64,000 nt of DNA from JANLVJ01 sp031363945 (GCA_031363945.1 JANLVJ010000070.1:1-64000); one strand, 5' to 3'; positions 27,323-36,888 are shown, counted from the first letter of the stretch. A program made the numbers and translations. The notes: generated by a model not told the origin, from the sequence alone.

Positions 27323-27754
27323 TTAACGTGATGCCAGCTCGGTGCCTGAATGATGTTTAAGAACTTCGACACTTACCTGGGAGATACCACGGCTGATAAT
27401 ATGAAGCTTTGAAGCAGCCGTCTCGGACAGATCTATTAACCGTTTCGAATTTTGGGGCAGACGGTCATTGATGCGTACAACAACAGAACGATGATTTCTC
27501 AAATCAGTTACACGCACCATGGTTCCCATGGGTAACGTTTTATGAGCAGCTGTTAATTTTGCCCCTGAATAGTGCTCACCATTAAAAGTTTTAAAGCCTT
27601 GTAGCGAGCGATTATAAAAACTTGCAAGACCATATAAAATTGCCTTGAAGCGAGATTTATGGGCTGGATTAGCAGGTTCTGTTGCGTTAATCTGCAAAGA
27701 AAAACCCGTAAAAAGCAAGATGATTAATAGTGATTTCAGGATACTTTTTTTCAT
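27323..27754 (-). CDS. RlpA-like double-psi beta-barrel protein
   Basis: The 143-residue protein has a signal peptide (about 1-24) and one RlpA-like DPBB domain: ASFYNRSLQGFKTFNGEHY, LTAAHKTLPMGTMVRVTDL, VVVRINDRLPQNSKRLIDLS. The catalytic-type Asp of DPBB lytic enzymes (INDR) is present. RlpA proteins bind or cleave denuded glycan strands at septa. There is no SPOR domain, so septal targeting by that route is absent. It converges with the broken pentapeptide-repeat gene, 10 bases apart. Confidence 0.88.
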   Translation of the reverse strand: MKKSILKSLLIILLFTGFSLQINATEPANPAHKSRFKAILYGLASFYNRSLQGFKTFNGEHYSGAKLTAAHKTLPMGTMVRVTDLRNHRSVVVRINDRLPQNSKRLIDLSETAASKLHIISRGISQVSVEVLKHHSGTELASR

Positions 27755-27854
27755 GAAGGTTCAATATAGTAATTTCTTACGGAAGGAGCCGAAGTTTGTT
27801 CCTTATTTGTGACATTTAAGCCTGATATGATGCAGTATAATCCTAGGCAAATAC

Positions 27855-28160
27855 CTATAAAATATCTCTGCCCACGGCAAAATTCAGCTGCTCATACGCA
27901 TTTATCCTGTTTAACTTCAATGCATTAGTCTGCAGCACATTTTGTTTAAAACTATCGTAGTAATCAAGAAATTCAAGCAGGCCAATATTACGCTTCTGAT
28001 AATTTTTAAGTACTTCGGTCACGAGCAGATTATAGTCACCAGAGAAAGCAGGATCAAAACTAACTGCCATTTTTTCATTCAGCAATGCGGCATTATAGGC
28101 TTTGTAAACATCGCCTTCAACTACTAATTGCTGGTTTGATAACTGAGCCTGATTGTTTTA
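27855..28160 (-). pseudogene. Remnant of a TolC-family gene, C-terminal end only
   Basis: This fragment encodes about 100 residues, from NNQAQLSNQQLVVEGDVYKA to the stop at 27855, with no N-terminal part. It is closely related to the C-terminus of the intact TolC-like protein 5 kb away: a block of 31 residues, beginning EVLKNYQKRN and ending NVLQTN, is identical in both. Codon-level differences are common, so it is an older paralogue rather than a fresh copy. The 5' side breaks off at about 28160. It follows the kinase remnant in the same order as the intact kinase and TolC genes. Confidence 0.85.
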
Positions 28161-28254
28161 AGTCTCTCTTATTAATCGGTGCTTAGACTGAAATTAAGGC
28201 GGGATTAATTAGTCATTAAATTTACTTAAAATGGAAAAACCTGGGAAAAACCAG

Positions 28255-28950
28255 TTAAGATTCAGTGCCCTGATTCAAGGTTGAAAGTAATTTTATGGTA
28301 CCGTTGTGCAGACGAACAACATTCTGGGTCAGGGAAAGACCAATACCATAGCCAAGGTATCTGATTGCGTTTGAAGAGTGAAAAAATGGTTGAAAGACTT
28401 TAAGCAGATCATTTTGATTGATTCCTATACCTAGGTCTTAGATAATCAGACTAATACCCTAGCTATTTGAAAAAATTGAACAAAAAACTTCTTCCTGATC
28501 TGAAAACTTAACAGCGTTCTTAATTACATTACTTATAGCAATAAATAAAAGTTTACGGTTACACTGAACTGTTTATTTAAGTACATCAGAGGGAAAATTA
28601 TATTTGACTTTGATTTTTGAACTTTGAGAGCGTAATGTCAGATCATCAACGATCTCCCAGAGAAGCTCATCCATACGAATTGGTTGAAACTCAAAATTCT
28701 TTTCACTGGTTTGCATTAATTCTATCAAACTGCTACTCATATCCTGAAGCTGACCTATTTCTTTAGTAATGCTTAAAAATGCCTGCTTATACCCATTGGC
28801 TGAGCGTTTTCATCAAGGTAGTTTCTGCTTCACCTAAAATAGTTGTCAGTGGGGTACGAAGTTCAAGTGATACGTTCGAAAGAAATAATTGCTGACCCGC
28901 AAAAGACTGGTCAAGATGTTCAAGTAACTGATTGATTGCTACTTCATATG
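28255..28950 (-). pseudogene. Decayed sensor histidine kinase remnant
   Basis: Translating the minus strand from about 28950 gives VAINQLLEHLDQSF and SNVSLELRTPLTTILGEAE, the HAMP-end and H-box region of a kinase. After a frameshift near 28800 the kinase core continues (MDELLWEIVDDL, KLLFIAISNVIKNAVKFSD, GYGIGLSLTQNVVRLHNGT). In-frame stops lie at 28573-28575, 28459-28461 and 28438-28440. The phospho-accepting His is replaced by Leu (codon 28865-28867), where the intact neighbour kinase has SHELRTP. The N-terminal sensor part is missing, its place taken by the end of the czcA-like gene. The fragment is clearly non-functional. Confidence 0.88.
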
Positions 28951-28976
28951 TAAAACCAAATATAACTGAAAAAAAG

Positions 28977-31900
28977 TTAAACGGGAGCGGGCCCAACAGG
29001 TGGCAATTCATCTTTGGCAAGGTGTTGTGCACTTTTATCTTTTCTATAGGCCATTTCAAAAATAATCGGAAATATGAAAAGGTCAAACAGTGTATCCGTT
29101 ATCAGACCGCCTATGACTACTGTAGCAAGAGGTCGAGAAGATTCAGACCCTATGCCAGTTGATAGTGCGGCTGGCAGCAATCCGATGGCAGCCATTGTTG
29201 CAGTCATGATCACCGGTCTTAACCTTTGTTCAACACCAAGCCTGATGGCTCTGGCAAGAGTTGGCCGGGGTTTTATATTCATATCACCCAGATTATGCTT
29301 GAACTTAGTAATCAGAATTACACCATTTTGAATACAAATTCCAAAAAGGGCAATAAAACCTATACCTGCTGAAATGCTGAAATTAATATCCCTGATAAGA
29401 AGCATAAAAACACCACCAATAATGGCGAATGGTACATTAAGCAGCACAATACTTGAATCTTTAATATTGCCAAAAATAATAAACAGAATAAAGAAAATAC
29501 CCACCAGACTGATAGGCACTACTTGCTCAAGACGGGTAGTTGCTCTTTCTTCATTTTCAAAATCACCAGCCCATTGCAAATAACTACCCTTAGGCAAGGA
29601 AACAACAGCATCAACCTTTTTTTGAGCTTCTGAAATTGTACCTCCCAGATCACGTCCACGTACCGAAAACTTCACTCCTATAAAGCGCTTCGTAGCTTCT
29701 CGGAATATTAATAAAGGACCGGTTTTAGTACTGATATCGGCAATTTCAGATAACGGAATCTGAGTACCGCTCAAGGTAGGCACCAATAGCTTACCGATAT
29801 CTTTTTCATCTGTTCTGTATTCAGGCAAATAGCGAACCCGAAGATCAAAATGCTTTTCGCCTTCATAAATCTGCGTTGCAGCCTGCCCTCCGATAGCCAT
29901 ACCGATAACGGCCTGGGCATCGGCTGTAGCCACCCCATAAAGACCCATTTTTTCCTGATTTAAATCAATCCGTAGTTCTGGCTGACCAATATTTTTAACA
30001 ATCCCAAGATCTTCTATTCCCTGTATATTTTTAAGAATCCCGTAAACCTGTTCAGCTTTGGCATTCAGAACATCGAGATCATCTGAAAAAATCTTAACTG
30101 CATTAGATCCTTTCACTCCCGAAACAGCTTCCTCAACATTATCCATGATTGGCTGTGAAAAATTAAGATCGACTCCTGGATACAGGCTGAGTTTATGCTG
30201 CATTTCAGTGATCAGCTCCTCTTTGCTTTCACCCCTCTTCCAATCATCCTGAGGCTGCAGGTCAACAAAGAATTCAAGATTATAAAAACCCGTTACATCT
30301 GTTCCATCATCTGGTCTTCCGGTTTGAGAAATCACACCTTTCACCTCTGGAAACTGCTTGAAAATTCGTCTCATGGTATCAGCAACTTTTACCCCTTCTG
30401 ATAATGAAATACTCATCGGTAAGCTGGCACGCACGTAAATACCCCCTTCATTAAGCTGTGGCAAAAATTCAGAACCCATAAATGAAGCACTGTACAACCC
30501 GATACATAAAATAACACCAGCGAAAATCAAGGCTATTTTCTTGTGGGTATGAGTAAGTCCGTACAGCCTCAACCCGTATTTATGAATATTTCGAACTATA
30601 AAATTATTCTTCTCTTTGACGTTTTTGTTAAGTAGCAGACTAGCCATCAGGGGTACGAAAGTCATCGTTAGAATCAACGCACCTAGCAAGGCAAACCCAA
30701 GAGTATATGCCAGTGGTGAAAACGTTTTGCCCTCAATTTTCTGGAACATGAAAATTGGAAGTAAGCCGGTAAGGATAATTAGTTTAGAAAAGAATATTGC
30801 CCGTCCAGATTCTGTTGTGGCTTTTTTAATCAAACCGAGTTTAGAGAGTTTATTGAATTTCTCCATACCTACCCGGTGTGCAAGTTCATCAAGGGCTACA
30901 AAAATTCCCTCAACCATGACGACCGCCCCGTCAATAATAATACCAAAATCAACAGCCCCTAATGACAGTAAATTTGCATTCATCCCCTTAAGCCTTAAAC
31001 AGATAAAGGCAAAAAGTAGGGATAGTGGAATTATCAGTGAAACAATTAGCGTAGTTCGCCAATCAGCCATAAAGACAAATACAATCAGGGTAACCAGAAT
31101 TATACCTTCTGCCAGATTGTGCAATACGGTATGTGTAGCATAATCTACCAGGTTCTGCCGGTTATAAAACGTGTCAATTTTTGTGTCCCGAGGTAATACT
31201 TTATCGTTAATTTCAGTCACTTTTTCATTGACCATCTTGACTACCTGTGTCGGGTTCTCACCTTTACGCATCAAGACAATTGCTTCTACCACATTGTTGG
31301 CAGTATCACGACCTACCTGACCCAGATGAGGCAAACTTGATTCAGATACACCGGCTACATTTTTGACCAGAATAGGAATCCCGTTCTGGTTATCAATAAT
31401 CACATTTTCAATTTCAGACACATTGTTAAGCAAACCGATTCCGCGAACGACATAGGCCTGTCCATTTTTTGTGAGCACATCACCACCTACGTTAATATTA
31501 CTTTTTTGAATCGCCTGAAATACCTGAAGCGGGGTTAATTTAAGGTCTGCAAGTTTTTTAGGGTTAACGCTTATTTCATAAGTTTTAACTTCACCACCAA
31601 AGCTTACCATATCGGCTACTCCAGGTACCTGTAGCATCTTACGATAAACCACCCAGTCCATCAGTGTTTTTAGGTCTCTTGATGAACGGGTTTTACTTTT
31701 TAAGGTGAAACGATAAATTTCACCTGTAGGTCCTGTTGGAGGCTGTACCTGAGGCTGAATATTATCAGGCAGGTTTATACCCGACAGGAGATTAAATACC
31801 TGTTGACGGGCATGAAAGTCGTCAATATCATCATCAAAGATAATCTTGATCCATGATAAACCGAATAGCTGTATTGACCTGATGCTGGTCTTGCCCTGTA

Positions 31901-32132
31901 CAGGATTTAATGCAACTTCAAGTGGTATGGTTACATACTTTTCAATCTCCTCAGCACTTCTGCCTGGCCACTGGGTAATAATGGTGATTTCAGTATTGGT
32001 AATATCTGGAAAGGCTTCAATAGGGGTATTACGGAAGCTGATGATGCCCACAACAAGTAAAATTCCAACACAAAAAAAGATAAAAAACCGATTCTTTAAA
32101 GAAAAGCTAATGATATTTTTAATGAAATTCAT
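28977..32132 (-). CDS. Heavy-metal efflux RND transporter, inner-membrane subunit (CzcA type)
   Basis: The 1051-residue protein has the RND layout of 12 membrane helices and two large periplasmic loops. The fourth-helix signature reads AVDFGIIIDGAVVMVEGIF, with the D-x5-D-x6-E proton-relay pattern of divalent-metal pumps (CzcA, CnrA, NccA) rather than the copper/silver CusA type. It exports Co, Zn, Cd or Ni from the periplasm or cytoplasm by proton antiport. The adaptor gene ends 6 bases upstream and the TolC-like gene precedes that, giving a full C-B-A operon. Just after its stop begins a kinase remnant, so the 3' side has been rearranged. Confidence 0.93.
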   Translation of the reverse strand: MNFIKNIISFSLKNRFFIFFCVGILLVVGIISFRNTPIEAFPDITNTEITIITQWPGRSAEEIEKYVTIPLEVALNPVQGKTSIRSIQLFGLSWIKIIFDDDIDDFHARQQVFNLLSGINLPDNIQPQVQPPTGPTGEIYRFTLKSKTRSSRDLKTLMDWVVYRKMLQVPGVADMVSFGGEVKTYEISVNPKKLADLKLTPLQVFQAIQKSNINVGGDVLTKNGQAYVVRGIGLLNNVSEIENVIIDNQNGIPILVKNVAGVSESSLPHLGQVGRDTANNVVEAIVLMRKGENPTQVVKMVNEKVTEINDKVLPRDTKIDTFYNRQNLVDYATHTVLHNLAEGIILVTLIVFVFMADWRTTLIVSLIIPLSLLFAFICLRLKGMNANLLSLGAVDFGIIIDGAVVMVEGIFVALDELAHRVGMEKFNKLSKLGLIKKATTESGRAIFFSKLIILTGLLPIFMFQKIEGKTFSPLAYTLGFALLGALILTMTFVPLMASLLLNKNVKEKNNFIVRNIHKYGLRLYGLTHTHKKIALIFAGVILCIGLYSASFMGSEFLPQLNEGGIYVRASLPMSISLSEGVKVADTMRRIFKQFPEVKGVISQTGRPDDGTDVTGFYNLEFFVDLQPQDDWKRGESKEELITEMQHKLSLYPGVDLNFSQPIMDNVEEAVSGVKGSNAVKIFSDDLDVLNAKAEQVYGILKNIQGIEDLGIVKNIGQPELRIDLNQEKMGLYGVATADAQAVIGMAIGGQAATQIYEGEKHFDLRVRYLPEYRTDEKDIGKLLVPTLSGTQIPLSEIADISTKTGPLLIFREATKRFIGVKFSVRGRDLGGTISEAQKKVDAVVSLPKGSYLQWAGDFENEERATTRLEQVVPISLVGIFFILFIIFGNIKDSSIVLLNVPFAIIGGVFMLLIRDINFSISAGIGFIALFGICIQNGVILITKFKHNLGDMNIKPRPTLARAIRLGVEQRLRPVIMTATMAAIGLLPAALSTGIGSESSRPLATVVIGGLITDTLFDLFIFPIIFEMAYRKDKSAQHLAKDELPPVGPAPV

Positions 32133-32138
32133 CTCTGA

Positions 32139-33233
32139 TTATTCGTTAAGAGCCTGGTAAACGAAAAGCTGATTTTTAACTATTATTTTATCCCCTAACT
32201 GCAAACCCGATTTTATAAAAGTTATATCTGTGTCGGTATTTGCAATTTCAATTGGCCTGGTTTCAATGGTACACTTATCATGAAACACCATGACGTAATT
32301 TTTACTGTTATCGAAAATAATTGCCTTTGAAGGTATTCCCAGTAGCGCACTTCCTGTGCGGTCACTAACCTGAACATTGGCAAACATTTCTGGCTTTAAC
32401 GCATAATCATCATTGTTCATCTGAATGCGAACCTTCATAACCTTATTCACAGGATCAAGAACATTGTAAATTTTGTCAATCACGCCTTCGAACAAGCGGT
32501 CAGGATAACTCAGGGTAGTCACTTTGACTGTTTGACCAAGCCTTACTTTTGATATTTCAGATTCGTAAACATTGGCCATCACCCAAACTTTTCGCAGGTC
32601 TGAGATCATGAAAAGATTATTACCATTATCAGTTCTTATCTGTGTATTAGGGGTGACCTGCTTGTCAACGATGAAACCACTCACCGGTGCTTTGACTATA
32701 TATACAGCGCCACCTGTTGAACCACCATTCACATTCAATATGGCCGTGATGCGTGATAAATCAGACTGAGCCTTGCGATAATCGGTTTGTGCCCCTATCA
32801 GATCGCGCTGAGAAGCCAGCCCACTTTTGTAGAGATCATTCTGGGCATCAAGCGCTTTTTGGGTAACCTGAATATTTGCCCTGGCATTTACCAGATCATT
32901 TGAATATCCTGCCATTTCGGTACTATGAATGATGGCAAGAGTTTGCCCTTTTTGTACCTTATCACCCAGTTGAACTTTTACTTCGGTGACCGTACCACTA
33001 ACAAGAGCAAAAATCTTATCTACTTTATCATCGTTATAGGTGACCTTGCCTGGAAGTTGTAATTTTTTAAAATACTTACCCTGCTCTACAGTTTCAATTG
33101 TCAGGGTATGCATCATGCTATCGGTCAAACAAAATTTCTTTGATTCAACTTTTGCAGGGGTTGACTTGGACTTACAGCCGTTAATGGCCAAGCCAGCAAC
33201 CAGTAGAATAAATAACTTATTAAATTCTTTCAT
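32139..33233 (-). CDS. CzcB/CusB-like periplasmic adaptor lipoprotein
   Basis: From ATG 33233 the protein has 364 residues; a longer frame from 33254 lacks a better signal. A lipoprotein signal (LFILLVAGLAINGC) anchors it. The lipoyl half-motif GTVTEVKVQLGDKVQKGQT, an alpha hairpin (about 110-170), the second lipoyl half (VYIVKAPVSGFIVDKQV) and a beta-barrel domain follow. It joins the CzcA-type pump to the TolC-like channel. An early FCLTDSMMHTL segment offers Cys and Met side chains that could bind metal, but no His-rich metal site is visible. Confidence 0.9.
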   Translation of the reverse strand: MKEFNKLFILLVAGLAINGCKSKSTPAKVESKKFCLTDSMMHTLTIETVEQGKYFKKLQLPGKVTYNDDKVDKIFALVSGTVTEVKVQLGDKVQKGQTLAIIHSTEMAGYSNDLVNARANIQVTQKALDAQNDLYKSGLASQRDLIGAQTDYRKAQSDLSRITAILNVNGGSTGGAVYIVKAPVSGFIVDKQVTPNTQIRTDNGNNLFMISDLRKVWVMANVYESEISKVRLGQTVKVTTLSYPDRLFEGVIDKIYNVLDPVNKVMKVRIQMNNDDYALKPEMFANVQVSDRTGSALLGIPSKAIIFDNSKNYVMVFHDKCTIETRPIEIANTDTDITFIKSGLQLGDKIIVKNQLFVYQALNE

Positions 33234-33283
33234 GCTAATTTTATAACCACTCATTGGTTGATGTTAAATAAATTTGATCAGGC

Positions 33284-34594
33284 TTATTTGATAATGTCCT
33301 TACCAACTGCAAAATTAATCAGCTCATAAGCTGTAATTCTATTTAGTTTTAGGGTATTTGTCTGAAGAACATTTTGTTTAAAACTATCATAATAGTCAAG
33401 AAATTCAAGCAGTCCAATATTTCTTTTCTGGTAGTTCTTTAATACTTCCTGAACCAAAATATTATAATTTTGAGTGAATAAGGGATCAAAATTTTTAGCC
33501 AGCTTTTCATTTTGAATAGCTGCATTATAAGCCTTATACACATCGGCTTCAACAATCTTCTGCTGGTTAGAGAGCTGTGCCTCATTATTTTTTATTGAAA
33601 ACACAGCATTTTTGATATTCCCCTGATTTCTGTTAAAAATAGGGATATCAATACCAAGAGAAAGAAAACGACTACTTGGAACGTAACTACCATTTCTATC
33701 AAAACTGTAGCTAATTGAGGGGTCTGGATAAGCAAGCGATTTTTGAAGTTTTAGACTGTACTTACTAGACTCAAGATTGGCGGAAGAAACTTTCAGGTCG
33801 TACCTGTTGGCCAGTGCCGAGTCGCTCAACGATAGCAAAGAGTACGAACTTATTATAATACGGTTTAAGGCAGCAGTATCTACAAGTGGAATATAATATT
33901 TACCCCTTGCGTCAAGTAAAATGTTCAGATCAGCTTGAGACTGTGTGATCTGGTTGCTGAGTGCTATTTGCTCATTTTCAAGGGCAAATAATTGTGCTTG
34001 AATTCTTAATGCTTCTTTTTTAGCAATAAAACCTTTTTGCAAAAGTATTTGATATGCTAGTGATGTTTTATTTAACGCTTCAATTTCCTGGGCATAAATA
34101 GAAAGTGATTGCTGGTTATAAAAGATTGTATAAAAGTCGGTTCTTAGTTGAGATTTTAGTGTACGAATCAGATCATAATATTGATCTTCAGCCATTAACG
34201 TATTTAGTCTGGCGACTTTTACACCATTCCTTTTTTTGCCGGCTATTGAAATAAGCTGACCAATTTGATAAGACTGTTCGCCTGCACTTGAAAAATCAAA
34301 ATACTTATGCAGTGTTTGTGTACTGCCATCAGTAGCCGTAATCTGTTTATTATTGAGTATTAATATGGTTCCTGATAAATTGGGATTATTCCAAAGCCGG
34401 GCTTGAATGATCAGGGCTCTTGTAGCTTCAACCTGATATTTTTGAGCAAGCAGGGTTAGGTTACTGTCTATAAATATTTTTTCAGCCTGCTGCAATGATA
34501 TTTTAATGGTATCAACGTTGGCAATGCGGGTCTGAGCAGACGCAGTTGCAGCGAAAAAAATTAAAACAAGCATATAAATTCGTAAACCGTGCAT
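33284..34594 (-). CDS. TolC-family outer-membrane efflux protein (CzcC type)
   Basis: The 436-residue protein has a signal peptide ending near TASAQ (residue 20) and two OEP repeats: about 30-210 (SLQQAEKIFIDSNLTLLAQK) and 230-430 (NRYDLKVSSANLESSKYSL, FNRNQGNIKNA). Long amphipathic helices rich in Gln, Asn and Lys match the periplasmic tunnel. It provides the outer-membrane exit for the metal efflux pump. It starts the efflux operon, with a TAtaTTTG element 19 bases before the ATG. Its C-terminal 100 codons have a decayed paralogue at 27855-28160. Confidence 0.92.
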   Translation of the reverse strand: MHGLRIYMLVLIFFAATASAQTRIANVDTIKISLQQAEKIFIDSNLTLLAQKYQVEATRALIIQARLWNNPNLSGTILILNNKQITATDGSTQTLHKYFDFSSAGEQSYQIGQLISIAGKKRNGVKVARLNTLMAEDQYYDLIRTLKSQLRTDFYTIFYNQQSLSIYAQEIEALNKTSLAYQILLQKGFIAKKEALRIQAQLFALENEQIALSNQITQSQADLNILLDARGKYYIPLVDTAALNRIIISSYSLLSLSDSALANRYDLKVSSANLESSKYSLKLQKSLAYPDPSISYSFDRNGSYVPSSRFLSLGIDIPIFNRNQGNIKNAVFSIKNNEAQLSNQQKIVEADVYKAYNAAIQNEKLAKNFDPLFTQNYNILVQEVLKNYQKRNIGLLEFLDYYDSFKQNVLQTNTLKLNRITAYELINFAVGKDIIK

Positions 34595-34612
34595 TTAGCG
34601 TTATTATGAAAC

Positions 34613-34620
34613 CAAATATA
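34613..34620 (-). promoter_or_regulatory. TAtaTTTG -7 element before the efflux operon
   Basis: TATATTTG on the minus strand lies 19 bases upstream of the TolC-like ATG and matches the Bacteroidota -7 consensus. A TTG (34643-34645) lies 22 bases further up, a somewhat long spacing for a -33 element. This suggests the efflux genes can be transcribed separately from the kinase gene. Confidence 0.5.
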
Positions 34621-34739
34621 AAGCCCTGATATCAGAAGTGATCAACAAACAGATTAGTTAATCATTAGATTGTAGTTTTGTTTAAGAAATTCAGGTTAGA
34701 ATAGATTTATTATATGCGAGAATTCAATTAATTGCATTT

Positions 34740-36143
34740 TTAATCGAATAATTCTAAATTAAAAACGATTGTGAAAATAGTACCCTTATTTAATTCAGAT
34801 TCAAACGAAATTTGCCCCTGGTGTAAGAGGATGATTTTTTCACTCAGGGCAAGCCCAATTCCCTGACCCTGAAATATTCTTGCATTTTCAGCTCTGAAAA
34901 AAGGTTGATAGATCTGACGACTAACAGCCTGATCTATACCTATTCCACTATCCTCGATCTGAATCAACATTTTAGTAGTACGAAAATCTAGTGAACAGGT
35001 TACCTTCTCAGAGGTTGAAAATTTCAATGCATTAGAGATAATATTCCCTACAGCAATAAAGAGCAATTGTTTGCTTCCGGGAATGATTAAAAATGACTGA
35101 TCTTCGGGTAGATTTCGCATTTGAACATCAATTTGATTCGGATGCAATTTCTCATCAAAATGTTTTTTAAGATCCCAGAGTAATTCATCTATGCGTACTT
35201 CTTCTTTTTGGCCGATTTCAGAACCTGTATATGACAACTCGAAAAGACTATTGGTGATATCATTAAGCCTTTCTGCCTGAGTAAGCAAACGCTGTAATGT
35301 TTCTTCATATTCAGAAATTTGACGCTGTTTAATTAGGGTCACCTCAATTTCTCCAATGAACGAAGTTATGGGGGTTCTAAGTTCATGAGAAGCATTGGAT
35401 ACAAATGATTTTTGCATATCAAATGAGGTTTCCAATCGGCTGAGTAAATTATTAAAAGTAAGAGCTAACTGTGAAAGTTCATCTTGTCCATGGCCTTCAT
35501 CGACCCGCATATGCAGGTTTGAGGCCGTAATACCCTGAACCTGTTTAATAACTCCCAATATTGGCTTCAGGGCAATCAATGCGAACCATTGTCCAAGATA
35601 ATACACAATACCCAGTGCGATAAAAAAAGTAAGGGCCATCAATAATTCCAAAGAATTTAACTGATTGATACTTTCAGTGTTAATGGCTGAACTTATGATT
35701 ACATAATCACCCTGATTATCGTGGTAATAAATACCACAGCATTCACGGTTGCCAATCTCAAAGAATAATTCTTTGTTCCGTCTGACCTGGTTAATTATCG
35801 CAGACGGCCAATATGCAGCCGAATCGGAAATAAATTCAGGGTGATTATATTTATTATAAATTCTAATAATTTCCTGAGGAAGTTTTACTTCATATCTTTT
35901 TTGAATCTGGCTGAATCGACTTTTTGTCAAATTATCACCTGCTAAAAAAACTTCTGCTGCGGTAATAGCCCGGTCTTTTAATTCGTTTCTGAAAGAAGCC
36001 CTGCTACTGATTGAACTAAGTTCAAAAACGGTAACAAAAACCAGGGTCAATATTATTGCAAATATTAAGGTAAACTGGAAAGCCAGACGAGATCTGATCG
36101 TTGTATTTCTGTATATTGAATTGAAGTAATAAATAAGCTTCAT
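34740..36143 (-). CDS. Sensor histidine kinase of the metal-efflux cassette
   Basis: The 467-residue kinase has membrane helices at about 20-42 and 167-190 enclosing a 125-residue periplasmic sensor domain. That domain contains a vicinal cysteine pair (NRECCGIYYHD) followed by histidine, a plausible metal-sensing patch. HAMP (about 190-243), H-box SNASHELRTPI with H253, N-box VGNIISNALKFS, G1 EDSGIGI and G2 GQGIGLALS follow. It belongs to the OmpR-partner class like CusS/CzcS. It lies 61 bases after the response regulator gene and before the efflux operon, which it probably controls. Confidence 0.92.
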   Translation of the reverse strand: MKLIYYFNSIYRNTTIRSRLAFQFTLIFAIILTLVFVTVFELSSISSRASFRNELKDRAITAAEVFLAGDNLTKSRFSQIQKRYEVKLPQEIIRIYNKYNHPEFISDSAAYWPSAIINQVRRNKELFFEIGNRECCGIYYHDNQGDYVIISSAINTESINQLNSLELLMALTFFIALGIVYYLGQWFALIALKPILGVIKQVQGITASNLHMRVDEGHGQDELSQLALTFNNLLSRLETSFDMQKSFVSNASHELRTPITSFIGEIEVTLIKQRQISEYEETLQRLLTQAERLNDITNSLFELSYTGSEIGQKEEVRIDELLWDLKKHFDEKLHPNQIDVQMRNLPEDQSFLIIPGSKQLLFIAVGNIISNALKFSTSEKVTCSLDFRTTKMLIQIEDSGIGIDQAVSRQIYQPFFRAENARIFQGQGIGLALSEKIILLHQGQISFESELNKGTIFTIVFNLELFD

Positions 36144-36204
36144 TTCGAGATTTAGCGCTTCATAGAATACGTATGCCTGTAATATATTGGGTATGTCGAC
36201 AAAA

Positions 36205-36888
36205 CTATTCTTCGCGCATCACATAACCTCTGCCGATTACGGTATGAATTAATTTCTTCTCAAAACCCTTTTCAATTTTATTACGCAGGTAATTGACATA
36301 TACATCAATAATATTTGTGCCTGTGTCAAAATCAATTCCCCAGACAAGTTCAGCAATTTCTCCTCTTGACAAGACTCTGTTCTGATTCAGAATGAATAGC
36401 TCTAGAAGCGCATATTCTTTGGCAGTAAGTAAAATCTCTTTTAATCCCCTGTTGACCATCCGGCTATGGGTATCAAGCACAAGATTTGCAATATTATATT
36501 TCTTTCCCTGCATTTCAATCCTGCTTCTGCGGGTTAACGCTTTGATCCGGGCTGTTAACTCTTTAAAGTGGAATGGTTTTACCAGATAATCATCGGCTCC
36601 CATTTCAAGGCCATTGACTTTATCATCGATGGTACCAAGTGCTGTAATCATCAATATAGGAATGTGTTTATTATGACGTCTGATATCTGCACAAACTTCT
36701 AAACCACTAAACTTGGGCAGCATAACGTCAAGTATAATAAGGTCGAAGTTATCTTCTCTAGCTCTCCTTTTTCCTTCAAGACCATCGTAAGCTATTTCAA
36801 CGGTATAATTGTTTTCTTCAAGGCCTTTTTTAATGAACGAAGAAACATGGATCTCATCTTCAACAAGTAAGATTCTCATACAATTCAA
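36205..36888 (-). CDS. OmpR-family response regulator of the metal-efflux cassette
   Basis: The 227-residue protein has a receiver domain (about 4-120) with acidic ED in LLVEDE, phospho-acceptor D54 (IILDVML), T82 (MITA) and K104 (LVKPF). A winged-helix domain follows (about 130-225, LTAKEYALLELFILNQNRVLS-type recognition region and YVNYLRNKI). An ATG three codons later (36879) gives the common MRILLVEDE start and cannot be excluded. CusR/CzcR-like regulators bind direct repeats and activate efflux genes. An 11-base-phased direct repeat lies 95 bases upstream, between this gene and the divergent membrane protein gene. Confidence 0.93.
   Translation of the reverse strand: MNCMRILLVEDEIHVSSFIKKGLEENNYTVEIAYDGLEGKRRAREDNFDLIILDVMLPKFSGLEVCADIRRHNKHIPILMITALGTIDDKVNGLEMGADDYLVKPFHFKELTARIKALTRRSRIEMQGKKYNIANLVLDTHSRMVNRGLKEILLTAKEYALLELFILNQNRVLSRGEIAELVWGIDFDTGTNIIDVYVNYLRNKIEKGFEKKLIHTVIGRGYVMREE

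Noticed and set aside
28787..29086. 99-residue open frame on the minus strand with an H-box-like segment
   Set aside because: Its first third is the czcA-like 3' end read in another frame, and it ends at a frameshift in the kinase remnant. It is part of the pseudogene, not a gene.
30616..31143. 175-residue frame on the plus strand
   Set aside because: It is antisense to the czcA-like gene and a shadow of its codon use.
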